The position numbers were made by a program, and so were the translations under genes. Below, in pieces: positions 1 to 7,260 of a DNA stretch of 19,165 nucleotides; positions within the stretch are counted from its first letter, which is position 1, and each line of letters starts with the position of its first letter. The notes beneath the pieces are model-generated. The model was not told the origin of the DNA and made no database searches. It saw only the letters and a program-made list of their open reading frames with translations. The DNA comes from an uncultured Oscillospiraceae bacterium (lineage in GTDB: Bacteria > Bacillota > Clostridia > Oscillospirales > Oscillospiraceae). The DNA is taken from the NCBI GenBank assembly GCA_934572335.1, contig CAKTKU010000029.1:1-19165 (forward strand). The letters run 5' to 3'.

Positions 1-1
1 A

Positions 2-265
2 TAATCGCCCCTGCCTGTAAGTGAAGGTCGTTGTCCCTTCTCCCGTGACGGATACTGTGTTGTCTCCATGCCGCAGTTCCAACTCTGGGATCTCCCAGGT
101 TCCGGCGCTGACAGTTTTGTGGAAGGATTCTCCGTCAATCGCCCAGCGCAGGGTGGTCTCCGCCGTAGTCGTTATGACCGGAACCGCGGGCATGAAGTCG
201 TTATGCAGAGTAACTGTGCTGCTGCCGCTTATACTCTCGACCGTCTCCGAAACATAGTACGCAAG
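2..265 (-). pseudogene. Phage tail protein C-terminal fragment (distal-tail-like), no start
   Basis: The minus strand is open from 265 to the window edge. It translates to a beta-rich peptide containing HNDFMPAVPVITTTAE, LRWAIDG, SAGTWEIPELELRHGDNTVSV and TTTFTYRQGRL. The pattern of an Ile-Pro turn, 'HGDNTVSVTG', then a Thr-rich strand ending in 'TYRQG' is typical of the C-terminal domain of Dit/phage tail family proteins of Firmicutes siphophages. The frame begins right after an in-frame TAG (266-268) inside a perfect inverted repeat. No ribosome binding site precedes any start codon, so this looks like the 3' part of a gene whose 5' part has been lost. It may continue left of the window. 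Assignment is by sequence pattern only; another Ig-like surface protein is possible. Confidence 0.5.
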
Positions 266-290
266 CTATTGTATCATAGCTTGCGTACTA
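255..290. repeat. Perfect 15-bp inverted repeat, 6-nt loop
   Basis: Arm TAGTACGCAAGCTAT (255-269) is the exact reverse complement of 276-290, with loop TGTATC between them. It lies 3 bases beyond the 3' CCA of tRNA-Leu and contains the TAG that closes the phage-tail reading frame. Neither side has a U-tract (the minus side reads TGTTTCGG), so it is not a textbook terminator. It could be a tRNA 3' processing or termination hairpin, or a mark of a recombination junction. Confidence 0.75.
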
Positions 291-293
291 ACG

Positions 294-377
294 TGGTGCG
301 CCTGAAGGGACTCGAACCCACACGCTGAAAGCACGAGAACCTAAATCTCGCATGTCTACCAATTCCATCACAGGCGC
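294..377 (-). tRNA. tRNA-Leu (anticodon UAG)
   Basis: Read on the minus strand, the acceptor arms GCGCCTG and CAGGCGC pair, followed by discriminator A and an encoded CCA. The D-loop region has TGGTAGAC and the anticodon stem CGAGA/TCTCG encloses TTTAGGT, giving anticodon TAG. A long class II variable arm follows, then the T-arm with GGGTTCGAGTCCC. All of this fits a leucine tRNA reading CUN codons. Its 5' end is only 8 bases from the A/T tract of the upstream palindrome at 386-418, so there is no room for its own promoter between them. Confidence 0.95.
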
Positions 378-385
378 ATATTGAG

Positions 386-418
386 AAAAAAACCTATTGC
401 CATGGCAATAGGTTTTTT
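386..418 (-). terminator. Terminator-like palindrome between the two tRNA genes
   Basis: The 20-bp perfect palindrome CCTATTGCCATGGCAATAGG (393-412) is flanked by seven A (386-392) and six T (413-418). This is the shape of a bidirectional intrinsic terminator, with 8 to 10 GC-containing pairs, A:T extension and a U-run on either strand. On the minus strand it starts 1 base after the CCA of tRNA-Gly and ends 8 bases before tRNA-Leu. It therefore sits inside what would otherwise be a two-tRNA transcript. Confidence 0.8.
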
Positions 419-419
419 G

Positions 420-495
420 TGGAGCGGCTTACGAGGCTCGAACTCGCTACCTCCACCTTGGCAAGGTGGCGCTCTACCGGATGAGCTAAAGCCGC
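420..495 (-). tRNA. tRNA-Gly (anticodon GCC)
   Basis: On the minus strand, acceptor arms GCGGCTT/AAGCCGC are followed by discriminator T and an encoded CCA. The D arm reads AGCTCATCCGGTAGAGC. The anticodon stem CCACC/GGTGG encloses TTGCCAA, giving anticodon GCC. The T-arm has GAGTTCGAGCCTC. It is 76 bases long including CCA. Its promoter lies immediately upstream at 511-538. Confidence 0.97.
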
Positions 496-510
496 ATCAG
501 CAACGGATAT

Positions 511-538
511 ATAATATCACAATTTGCTGAATTGTCAA
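511..538 (-). promoter_or_regulatory. Sigma-A promoter for the tRNA genes
   Basis: The minus strand has TTGACA (533-538), a 16-base spacer and TATTAT (511-516). A start near 504 would lie about 9 bases before the 5' end of tRNA-Gly. Confidence 0.8.
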
Positions 539-579
539 GTATAATTTTTCTTTTTCACGCGGTTTTTCGCGCCGAGAGA

Positions 580-1746
580 TCATCGCGACTGCTCGTCGGT
601 CGTCTCCACGCCGTCGGCGTCGGGCTGAGGCATGAACGCCTCATACGTCAGGCTGCCAGTACAGGCAGGATAGGACGCGACATCCCAGCGGTAGTTCTCC
701 CAGAAGCTCTGGTCGGGCTTGAGGAAGTTATTCTCCACGCTGGCGTCGGTCAGCCCTGCATCGACATGATAATACTCGCCGTTGACGCGCACGATGTTCC
801 AGCAGTGATCCTGCCAGCTGCGCTGACCGTAGACAATGCGGCAGTCCACGCCCAGCTGGCGGCACAGCTCCACATACGCCAGCGCCGCGCCCTCGCTGTC
901 GGACGAGCGCTCGATGAGCGCGGAGTATATCGAGCCGCCCTGCCCCTCGCCGGTTATATCGCAGTGCGCGAGGAGGTATTCATACGCCATGAGCGCGCGC
1001 TCCCCCTCGTCCAGTTCGTCCGTGTTCACATCCGCGAACGGTGCGAACGCCGCAAGCAGCTTTTTCTTCGCGGCGAGCTCGTCCATCGGCATGCCGTAGC
1101 GCAGGTTTATCTCATAAAGGCACTGCATATTCGCGCCCGAGTACACATTCACACTGACCGTGGGCGCCTTGGGCGCTGTGACAGGGTTCTCGCGGTAGAC
1201 GCGCGCGACCGTCCCCTCCATATCCTCCGCGCTGAACGAGCTGCGGTTGATGAGCACGACGAGCTTCGTCTGCCCCTCATCGAGCGCGGTCTTTATCAGC
1301 TGCTCCACCCCCGTGGAGTACGGCAGCTTCACGATATTTGCCGCGTTCTCGACGGACGCGGCGTAGCGCACGTGCACCTTCGCCTCATAATACGTGACGA
1401 TCTTCGTCAGCTCATAGGATATATTGTCCACGCAGTAGGCGCAGAGCGCGTCCTGCGTGCGCACCTGCCAGCAGGCGCTCGCCATGTCGTCGGTCGCGTC
1501 GCCATCATAGTCGGCGTCAAAAATGATGCTGCCGTCGCTCTCGCCGTTGGAGACGAGCGAGCGGATGGTCTGCTTGAGCCCGGAGAAGTTGTGCACCGTG
1601 ATGCGCTCCCCCGTCTGCGCGCTGTCCTGCACCGTGGGGACATAGTCCTCGATCTGTACATACTCCTTGTCAAAAACGCTGCCGCACGCGCCGAGAAGCG
1701 CGAGCGCAAGGAGCGCCGAAAGCACGCAGCAAAGTCTTTTTCCCAT
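580..1746 (-). CDS. Lipoprotein with a transglutaminase-like domain, catalytic Cys replaced by Ser
   Basis: 388 residues. A signal peptide with lipobox LGAC (Cys21) predicts a lipoprotein anchored on the outer face of the membrane. Residues about 275-335 match the transglutaminase-like fold: SEGAALAY then LGVDC, followed by DHCWN and EYYHVDAG. His314 and Asp329 stand at the usual catalytic positions, but the residue aligned with the nucleophilic Cys is Ser284 (codon AGC, 895-897). It may therefore bind a ligand or peptide rather than cleave or cross-link. The start is the ATG at 1746 because GGAGG sits 6-7 bases upstream and the signal peptide follows directly; the frame extends further upstream but overlaps the preceding gene. 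It is last in the parE-parC-yitT transcription unit, 28 bases after the YitT stop. Residues 22-270 match no family I recognise. Confidence 0.85.
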   Translation of the reverse strand: MGKRLCCVLSALLALALLGACGSVFDKEYVQIEDYVPTVQDSAQTGERITVHNFSGLKQTIRSLVSNGESDGSIIFDADYDGDATDDMASACWQVRTQDALCAYCVDNISYELTKIVTYYEAKVHVRYAASVENAANIVKLPYSTGVEQLIKTALDEGQTKLVVLINRSSFSAEDMEGTVARVYRENPVTAPKAPTVSVNVYSGANMQCLYEINLRYGMPMDELAAKKKLLAAFAPFADVNTDELDEGERALMAYEYLLAHCDITGEGQGGSIYSALIERSSDSEGAALAYVELCRQLGVDCRIVYGQRSWQDHCWNIVRVNGEYYHVDAGLTDASVENNFLKPDQSFWENYRWDVASYPACTGSLTYEAFMPQPDADGVETTDEQSR

Positions 1747-1774
1747 GTCCGTCCTCCGTCCGTTGTGTGCCGGT

Positions 1775-2662
1775 CTACTGTTCCTGTATGTTCTCAAACC
1801 CGTTGCCGAACACGTTTTTCGCGTCGGACACGACGAGGAACGCATTCGGGTCGAGCATGCGCACAAGGCGGCGTATCTCGGCGATCTGCGGGCGCTTTAT
1901 GACGCACATTATCACCTGCTTCTCCTCGTGGGTATACGCCCCCTCGGCGTGCAGCAGCGTGACGCCGCGGTGGAGAATGCCGGAGGTTATCTCACGGACG
2001 ATGGCGTCGGTATCGTGGCTTACGATATAGACAATGCTAGAATTATCCAGACCGTATAGCACAAGGTCGATGGCGCGGCTGACGACGAACATGCAGATGA
2101 GCGAGTACATCGCGCTCTCGACAATGTGGAAGATCAGCGCATATGCCGTGATGATCAGCGCGTCCATCACGAGGATGAGCGTGCCGAAATTGATGTACGG
2201 GAAGCGGCGGCGCAGAAAACGCGCGACAATATCGATGCCGCCGGTCGTCGCACCGACGTAGTACACCGTGCCGAGGCCGATGCCCTTCACCACGCCGCCG
2301 ATGATGCTGCCGAGCATGGGATCATTTGTGGCCACGATGTTGGTCATGGCGGCAAGGTCGATAAACACTGAGTAGAACACCGTGCCGACGAACGAGCCGA
2401 TAATGAACTCCGGGCCGAATTTCTTCCACGCGACAGCGAAAAGCGGAACGTTCATCACGATGCTCAGCACACCGACGGGCGCGCCCGTCAGGCGGCTGAT
2501 GATCTGCGCAATACCCGTCAGCCCGCCGGAAACGATGGAGTTGGGCTGCATGAAAAACTGGAACCCGACCGCGCCCACGGCAGAGCCGAGCGCGATGAGC
2601 AGATATTTGACAACGCGCGACATCACGGGGCGCTTGTCAAGCCGCTTTTTGATAAAGTCCAT
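1775..2662 (-). CDS. YitT family membrane protein (DUF161 + DUF2179)
   Basis: 295 residues. The N-terminal two thirds hold about five to six hydrophobic segments with YitT-family signatures: FMQPNSIVSGGLTGIAQII, GTVYYVGATTGGIDIVARFL and SRAIDLVLYGLDNSS. The cytosolic C-terminal part (about 210-290; REITSGILHRGVTLL, MCVIKRPQIAEIRRLV, DPNAFLVVSDAKNVFGNGF) is the DUF2179 domain. The family is widespread in Firmicutes with no settled biochemical role. The start is the ATG at 2662 with an ideal AGGAGGT site; a longer in-frame start at 2710 would lie inside parC. It begins 10 bases after the parC stop, so it is co-transcribed and its ribosome site overlaps the parC end. Confidence 0.93.
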   Translation of the reverse strand: MDFIKKRLDKRPVMSRVVKYLLIALGSAVGAVGFQFFMQPNSIVSGGLTGIAQIISRLTGAPVGVLSIVMNVPLFAVAWKKFGPEFIIGSFVGTVFYSVFIDLAAMTNIVATNDPMLGSIIGGVVKGIGLGTVYYVGATTGGIDIVARFLRRRFPYINFGTLILVMDALIITAYALIFHIVESAMYSLICMFVVSRAIDLVLYGLDNSSIVYIVSHDTDAIVREITSGILHRGVTLLHAEGAYTHEEKQVIMCVIKRPQIAEIRRLVRMLDPNAFLVVSDAKNVFGNGFENIQEQ

Positions 2663-2672
2663 GTGACCTCCT

Positions 2673-4907
2673 TTACAGCAGCGACATCTGCTGCTCTCCC
2701 TTGTCCTCACCCTTCAAAAGCGCACCGGCGGCGGGCAGACTGCGCACGCGGTAGCGCGCGGCGTTGAGTATGCCGGACTCGGCGGCGGGCACGGCGCGCA
2801 CAAGCTCACGCCGCGGCTTGAGCGTCATCACGCCGACGCCCTGCGTGGCGCGGCTGGTCTTGGGCTGAAGGAGCGAGGTGTTGAACATGAGCGCGCGGTC
2901 GTCGCTGGAAACACAGACAACGTCCGTCTCCTCCGTCAGCACGAGCACCGAGACGAGCGGGCTCTTATCCGAATAAGCGTTGACGAGCTTTTTGCGGTTG
3001 GTCTTGGTCTCATAGGCACTCATCTCCACGCGGGCGATCTTGCCGTTGGCGAACGCAAAGAGGATATTGGCGCGGTAATCACCGGGGTCGATCATGGTGA
3101 CGACGCTCTCTCCGTCGTCCATGCCAAGCTTTGTGGGCAGGTACGTGCCGAGGACGGACGCCTTGCAGTCGTCAAAGTCGGACACGCGCGCCTTGTATAT
3201 CTGCTGCTTATCCGTGACGATCAGCAGCTCGCGGCGGTTGGAGGACTCAAAGCTGATGTTCAGCTCGTCCCCGTCCTTATACTTCTGCTCGCTGCTCATG
3301 CGCAGGGACTGCGCGGTTATCTTCTTGAAATAGCCCTCGCGCGAGAGAAAGAGCGTGACGGGGTAATCCTCCACCTGCTGCTCCTCGGTGTACTCCTCGA
3401 CCTCGCTGGCGTAGACGATGCTGGTTTTTCGCGGGGCGGAGTACTTCTTATTTATCGCGGTCAGCTCGTTTATGATGATGCTGCGTATCTTGCGGCGGTT
3501 GCTGAGCGTGCTTTCAAGCTCCTCGATCTCGTCCTCCAAGGCCTCGGTCTCCGCCGTGCGCTTGAGGATATACTCGCGGTTTATGTTGCGCAGCTTTATC
3601 TCCGCGACATACTCCGCCTGCACCTTGTCTATGCCGAAGCCCATCATGAGGTTGGGCACAACGTCGGCCTCAAGCTCGGTATTGCGGATGATCTCTATCG
3701 CCTTGTCAATGTCCAGCAGGATGCGCGCCAGACCCTTCAGCAGGTGCAGCTTCTCCTGTTTTTTCTGCAGGTCGAAGTACACCCGGCGGCGTATGCTCTC
3801 GGTGCGCCACGCCGTCCACTCGTCAAGTATCTCGCGCACGCCCATGACGCGCGGGCTGCCCGCGACGAGGATATTGAAGTTGCAGGGGAAGCTGTCCTGC
3901 AAAGTGGTGAGCTTGAAGAGCTTCTGCATGAGCTTTTCCGGGTCGGTGCCGCGCTTGAGGTCGATGGCGAGACGCAGACCGCTGAGGTCGGTCTCATCGC
4001 GCATATCGTTTATCTCGCGCACCTTGCCGGTCTTTATCAGCTCCGCTACCTTGTCGATTATCGCCTCAGACGTCGTGGTATACGGTATCTCGTATATCTC
4101 GATTATGTTCTCCTTTTCGAGATGCCGCCACTTCGCGCGCACGCGGAAGCTGCCGCGCCCGGTGCGGTATATCTCCTCCATCTCGGCGCGGTCGTAGATT
4201 ATCTCGCCGCCGGTGGGAAAGTCCGGCGCGGGGAGCGTGGACATTATGTCGAACTCCGGGTCGCGGATATAGTTTATAGTCGTCTGGCAGACCTCGTTGA
4301 GGTTGAAGCCGCAAATCTGGCTGGCCATGCCGACGGCGATGCCGGAGTTCGCGGAGACGAGCACATTCGGGAACGCCGTTGGCAGGAGCGTCGGCTCCTT
4401 CATGCTGCCGTCATAGTTGTCGACAAAGTCGACATTGTCCTTGTCGATGTCTTTGAAAACCTCGGCGCAGATGGCGGAGAGCTTCGCCTCGGTATAACGT
4501 GAGGCGGCATAGGACATATCGCGGGAGTAGACCTTGCCGAAGTTGCCCTTGGAGTCCACAAACGGGGTCAGCAGCGCTTCATAGCCCGCAGAGAGGCGCA
4601 CCATGGTCTCATATATGGCGGAGTCGCCGTGCGGGTTGAGGCGCATCGTCTGCCCGACGATGTTGGCGCTCTTCGTCCTCGCGCCGGTCAGCAGCCCCAT
4701 TTTGAACATCGTGTACAGCAGCTTCCTGTGCGAGGGCTTGAAGCCGTCGATCTCCGGGATGGCGCGCGAGACGATGACGCTCATCGCGTAGGGCATATAG
4801 TTTGTCTCCAGCGTCTCGGTTATGGGCTGCTCCAGCACCTCCGCCCGCAGACCGACGACGTTGGGATTATCGAATTTTTTCTTCTCTTCCTGTTTCTTCT
4901 TTGCCAT
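2673..4907 (-). CDS. parC: Type IIA topoisomerase subunit A (ParC/GyrA-like)
   Basis: 744 residues. This is the DNA breakage-reunion subunit of a bacterial type II topoisomerase, acting as an A2B2 complex with the upstream gene product. The N-terminal winged-helix/tower part includes PYAMSVIVSRAIPEIDGFKP (about 39-58), PHGDSAIYETMVRL (92-105) and the active-site stretch AASRYTE with Tyr138. A coiled-coil region follows at about 420-480, then a C-terminal beta-pinwheel-like part. The basic GyrA box (QRRGGKG-like) is absent, which favours a topo IV or decatenase-type role over gyrase. The positions equivalent to E. coli GyrA Ser83 and Asp87 are Ser96 and Glu100, the drug-sensitive type. It starts 22 bases after the parE stop; the upstream ribosome site is weak (GTGAGAGTG), suggesting coupling to parE. 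The last residues, QMSLL, resemble a sliding-clamp-binding pentapeptide. Confidence 0.93.
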   Translation of the reverse strand: MAKKKQEEKKKFDNPNVVGLRAEVLEQPITETLETNYMPYAMSVIVSRAIPEIDGFKPSHRKLLYTMFKMGLLTGARTKSANIVGQTMRLNPHGDSAIYETMVRLSAGYEALLTPFVDSKGNFGKVYSRDMSYAASRYTEAKLSAICAEVFKDIDKDNVDFVDNYDGSMKEPTLLPTAFPNVLVSANSGIAVGMASQICGFNLNEVCQTTINYIRDPEFDIMSTLPAPDFPTGGEIIYDRAEMEEIYRTGRGSFRVRAKWRHLEKENIIEIYEIPYTTTSEAIIDKVAELIKTGKVREINDMRDETDLSGLRLAIDLKRGTDPEKLMQKLFKLTTLQDSFPCNFNILVAGSPRVMGVREILDEWTAWRTESIRRRVYFDLQKKQEKLHLLKGLARILLDIDKAIEIIRNTELEADVVPNLMMGFGIDKVQAEYVAEIKLRNINREYILKRTAETEALEDEIEELESTLSNRRKIRSIIINELTAINKKYSAPRKTSIVYASEVEEYTEEQQVEDYPVTLFLSREGYFKKITAQSLRMSSEQKYKDGDELNISFESSNRRELLIVTDKQQIYKARVSDFDDCKASVLGTYLPTKLGMDDGESVVTMIDPGDYRANILFAFANGKIARVEMSAYETKTNRKKLVNAYSDKSPLVSVLVLTEETDVVCVSSDDRALMFNTSLLQPKTSRATQGVGVMTLKPRRELVRAVPAAESGILNAARYRVRSLPAAGALLKGEDKGEQQMSLL

Positions 4908-4929
4908 TATTCACACTCTCACACTGTTA

Positions 4930-6924
4930 TCAGGATATGTCCGCCATGTCGATGTACTTATAGCCGAACTCGGCGATGTGGTTCTTTCTGCCGTCAAGAT
5001 TATCGCCCAGCAGCAGGTCGAACATCTGCGCCATGCGCTCGGCGTCCTCCGGCATGACCTTTATCAACCGGCGGGACTCGGGGTTCATCGTCGTCATCCA
5101 CATCATGTCCGGGTCGTTCTCGCCGAGACCCTTGCTGCGGTTAATCGTCGCCTTTGCGCCGCCAAGCGACTCGACTATCTCCGCCTTCTCGCGGTCGGAG
5201 TAGGCAAAATACGTTTTGCCCTTGCATTCTATCTCATAGAGCGGCGACTCCGCGATATAGACATAGCCCTCGCGTATCAGCGTCGGCACGAGGCGATAGA
5301 GCATCGTGAGGATGAGCGTTCGGATCTGGAAGCCGTCAACGTCGGCATCGGTGCAGATGATGACCTTGTTCCAGCGGAGGTTATTGAGATCAAAGACCGC
5401 GAGGTCCTTTGTGTGCTTGTCCTTGACCTCCACCCCGCAGCCGAGCACCTTCAAAAGGTCCGTGATGACATCACTTTTGAAAATGCGGACATAGTCGGCC
5501 TTTAAGCAATTGAGTATCTTGCCGCGCACGGGCATGATGCCCTGAAACTCGCCGTCACGCGAGAGCTTGCACGCGCCGAGAGCCGAGTCGCCCTCGACGA
5601 TGTATATCTCGCGCTTCTCCGGGTCGCGGCTGCGGCAGTCGACAAACTTCTGCACGCGGTTGGAGATGTCGATGCTGCCGGAGAGCTTTTTCTTCATGCC
5701 CTGCCGGGCGCGCTCCGCTGTCTCGCGGCTGCGCTTGTTGATGAGCACCTGTTCGGCGATCCTGTCCGCCTCGGGCTTATTCTCGATGAAATAGACCTCA
5801 AGCTGGGCCTTGAAGAACTCGGTCATCGCGGTCTGGATGAACTTGTTGTTTATCGCCTTTTTCGTCTGGTTTTCATATGAGGTCTGCGTGGAGAAGCAGT
5901 TGGTGACGAGGATGAGGCAGTCCTGCACGTCCTGAAACTTTATCGGGGTCTCGTTTTTCTGGTACTTGCCTATCTTCTTTATATAAGCGTCGATGGCGGA
6001 GGTAAAGGCGCTCTTTGCCGCCTTGTCGGGCGCGCCGCCGTTTTCAAGCCACGAGGAGTTATGATAATACTCTATCGCCTGTACCTTGTTGGAAAAGCAG
6101 AACGCGGCGGAGAGCTTGACCTTGTATTCCGGCTTATCCTCGCGGTCGCGTCCGCGGCGCTCAGTGGAGATAAACTCCGGCGCGGTCAGCGCGCCCTCGC
6201 CCGCAAGCTCCGCGACGTAGTCGATAATGCCGTTTTTGTAGCAATACTCGCGCTCGGCGAACTTGCCGTCCTTCTCGATGCGCAGGCGGAACGTAACACC
6301 GGCGTTGACGACCGCCTGACGGTGCAGCACGTCGTCAAAATACTCCTCGGGTATGTCAATATCGGTGAAGACCTCGCGGTCGGGACGCCAGCGGATTGTC
6401 GTGCCGGTCTTTTTGCGGTCGTCCGGCTCAACGAGCAGCTCCTGTCCCTTTTTGCCCACGGGCTTGCCCTTTTTGAAATGCAGCGTATACTTATTGCCGT
6501 CGCGGCGGACGGTGACATCCATATACTCGGAGGCGTACTGCGTCGCGCAGGAGCCGAGACCGTTGAGACCGAGGGAATACTCATAGTCTCCCCCGTCGGC
6601 GTTCTTGTACTTGCCGCCGGCGTAGAGTTCACAGAAAACAAGCTCCCAGTTGAAGCGCTTCTCGTTCGGGTTCCAGTCCATGGGGCAGCCGCGCCCGTTG
6701 TCCTCGACCTCTATCGATCTATCCTCAAAATACGTGAGGGTGATAAGCTCGCCATAGCCCTCGCGTGCCTCGTCTATCGCGTTTGACAATATTTCAAACA
6801 CGGCATGCTCGCAGCCGTCAAGCCCGTCCGAGCCGAAGATGACGCCCGGGCGTTTTCTGACCCTGTCCGCCCCCTTGAGCTGGGATATGCTGTCGTTGCC
6901 GTACTGTGCGTTTGGTGCTGCCAT
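4930..6924 (-). CDS. parE: Type IIA topoisomerase subunit B (ParE/GyrB-like), divergent
   Basis: 664 residues; ATPase subunit partnering the downstream ParC-like protein. GHKL ATPase motifs: EILSNAIDEA (Glu44, Asn48, Asp51), DNGRG (75-79) and an ATP lid reading GLNGLGSCATQ (119-129) instead of the usual GLHGVGAS form. A QTK loop is at 353-355 within ENQTKKAINN. The TOPRIM domain has EGDSALGACK (444-453), the metal-binding DADVD (526-530) and RSKGLGE (596-602). The transducer domain (about 215-360) differs from standard GyrB/ParE and has YYHNSSWLENGG where canonical proteins carry an FVN-type loop. The start is the ATG at 6924 with GAGGT about 11 bases upstream and a good promoter beyond. It is the first gene of a four-gene minus-strand operon. 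Confidence 0.93.
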   Translation of the reverse strand: MAAPNAQYGNDSISQLKGADRVRKRPGVIFGSDGLDGCEHAVFEILSNAIDEAREGYGELITLTYFEDRSIEVEDNGRGCPMDWNPNEKRFNWELVFCELYAGGKYKNADGGDYEYSLGLNGLGSCATQYASEYMDVTVRRDGNKYTLHFKKGKPVGKKGQELLVEPDDRKKTGTTIRWRPDREVFTDIDIPEEYFDDVLHRQAVVNAGVTFRLRIEKDGKFAEREYCYKNGIIDYVAELAGEGALTAPEFISTERRGRDREDKPEYKVKLSAAFCFSNKVQAIEYYHNSSWLENGGAPDKAAKSAFTSAIDAYIKKIGKYQKNETPIKFQDVQDCLILVTNCFSTQTSYENQTKKAINNKFIQTAMTEFFKAQLEVYFIENKPEADRIAEQVLINKRSRETAERARQGMKKKLSGSIDISNRVQKFVDCRSRDPEKREIYIVEGDSALGACKLSRDGEFQGIMPVRGKILNCLKADYVRIFKSDVITDLLKVLGCGVEVKDKHTKDLAVFDLNNLRWNKVIICTDADVDGFQIRTLILTMLYRLVPTLIREGYVYIAESPLYEIECKGKTYFAYSDREKAEIVESLGGAKATINRSKGLGENDPDMMWMTTMNPESRRLIKVMPEDAERMAQMFDLLLGDNLDGRKNHIAEFGYKYIDMADIS

Positions 6925-6963
6925 AAATGTCTGACCTCGTAATCACATAATATATCAGTCTAT

Positions 6964-6991
6964 ATTATACTACATTTTGTGAACTTTTCAA
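6964..6991 (-). promoter_or_regulatory. Sigma-A promoter of the parE operon
   Basis: The minus strand has TTGAAA (6986-6991), a 16-base spacer and a perfect TATAAT (6964-6969). Transcription would start near 6957, giving a leader of about 33 bases with GAGGT before the parE ATG. Confidence 0.8.
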
Positions 6992-7019
6992 GCTTGCGCA
7001 CAAATATAGAGCAAAATAC

Positions 7020-7120
7020 AGCAAAAGCGGGCTGTGCCTACACACAGCCCGCCCGCGGCAGATATTTTCTTTTTACGGGAAAACTCTCTTACCGCTTGAC
7101 AATTTCCCGTTTTGGTTGTA
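7020..7120 (-). ncRNA. Possible small RNA ending in an intrinsic terminator
   Basis: A 10-bp hairpin GCGGGCTGTG/CACAGCCCGC (7027-7036, 7043-7052) is followed on the minus strand by TTTTGCTGTATTTTGC, a terminator shape. No minus-strand gene feeds into it, because the nearest gene to the right (bofA) is on the plus strand. A second inverted repeat, ACGGGAAA/TTTCCCGT (7075-7082, 7103-7110), precedes it, and a minus-strand TATAAT lies at 7124-7129. No clear -35 was found. This is a suggestion from structure alone. Confidence 0.25.
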
Positions 7121-7260
7121 TCCATTATATATAGTCTATAATATGGGTACGCCCAACGGCTAAATATCTCTCTCGCCGCGCGGTGAAATCATCTGTTGCT
7201 ATTATCTGCGGCGTGGCGGAAAATAATCTGCTATTTTCTGGACATAGAAAGGAACGCTCC
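7053..7260 (+). promoter_or_regulatory. Intergenic region upstream of bofA
   Basis: A perfect plus-strand TTGACA (7096-7101) is present, but at 17 bases the -10 would be only TATCCA (7119-7124). A plus-strand TATAAT (7137-7142) has no matching -35 at normal spacing. The TTGACA lies inside the ACGGGAAA/TTTCCCGT inverted repeat. No coding region is visible between 7053 and 7260. The bofA promoter is therefore somewhere here but not resolved; a sporulation sigma factor is possible. Confidence 0.35.

Noticed and set aside
532..1902. 456-codon plus-strand open frame over the lipoprotein and YitT genes
   Set aside because: It is a shadow of the GC-rich minus-strand genes, rich in Arg, His, Ala and Val, with no ribosome site; the minus strand has a signal peptide and domain motifs.
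7183..7260. 26-residue N-terminal extension of bofA
   Set aside because: There is no ribosome site before 7183, the added residues do not fit the family, and AAAGGA precedes the ATG at 7261.
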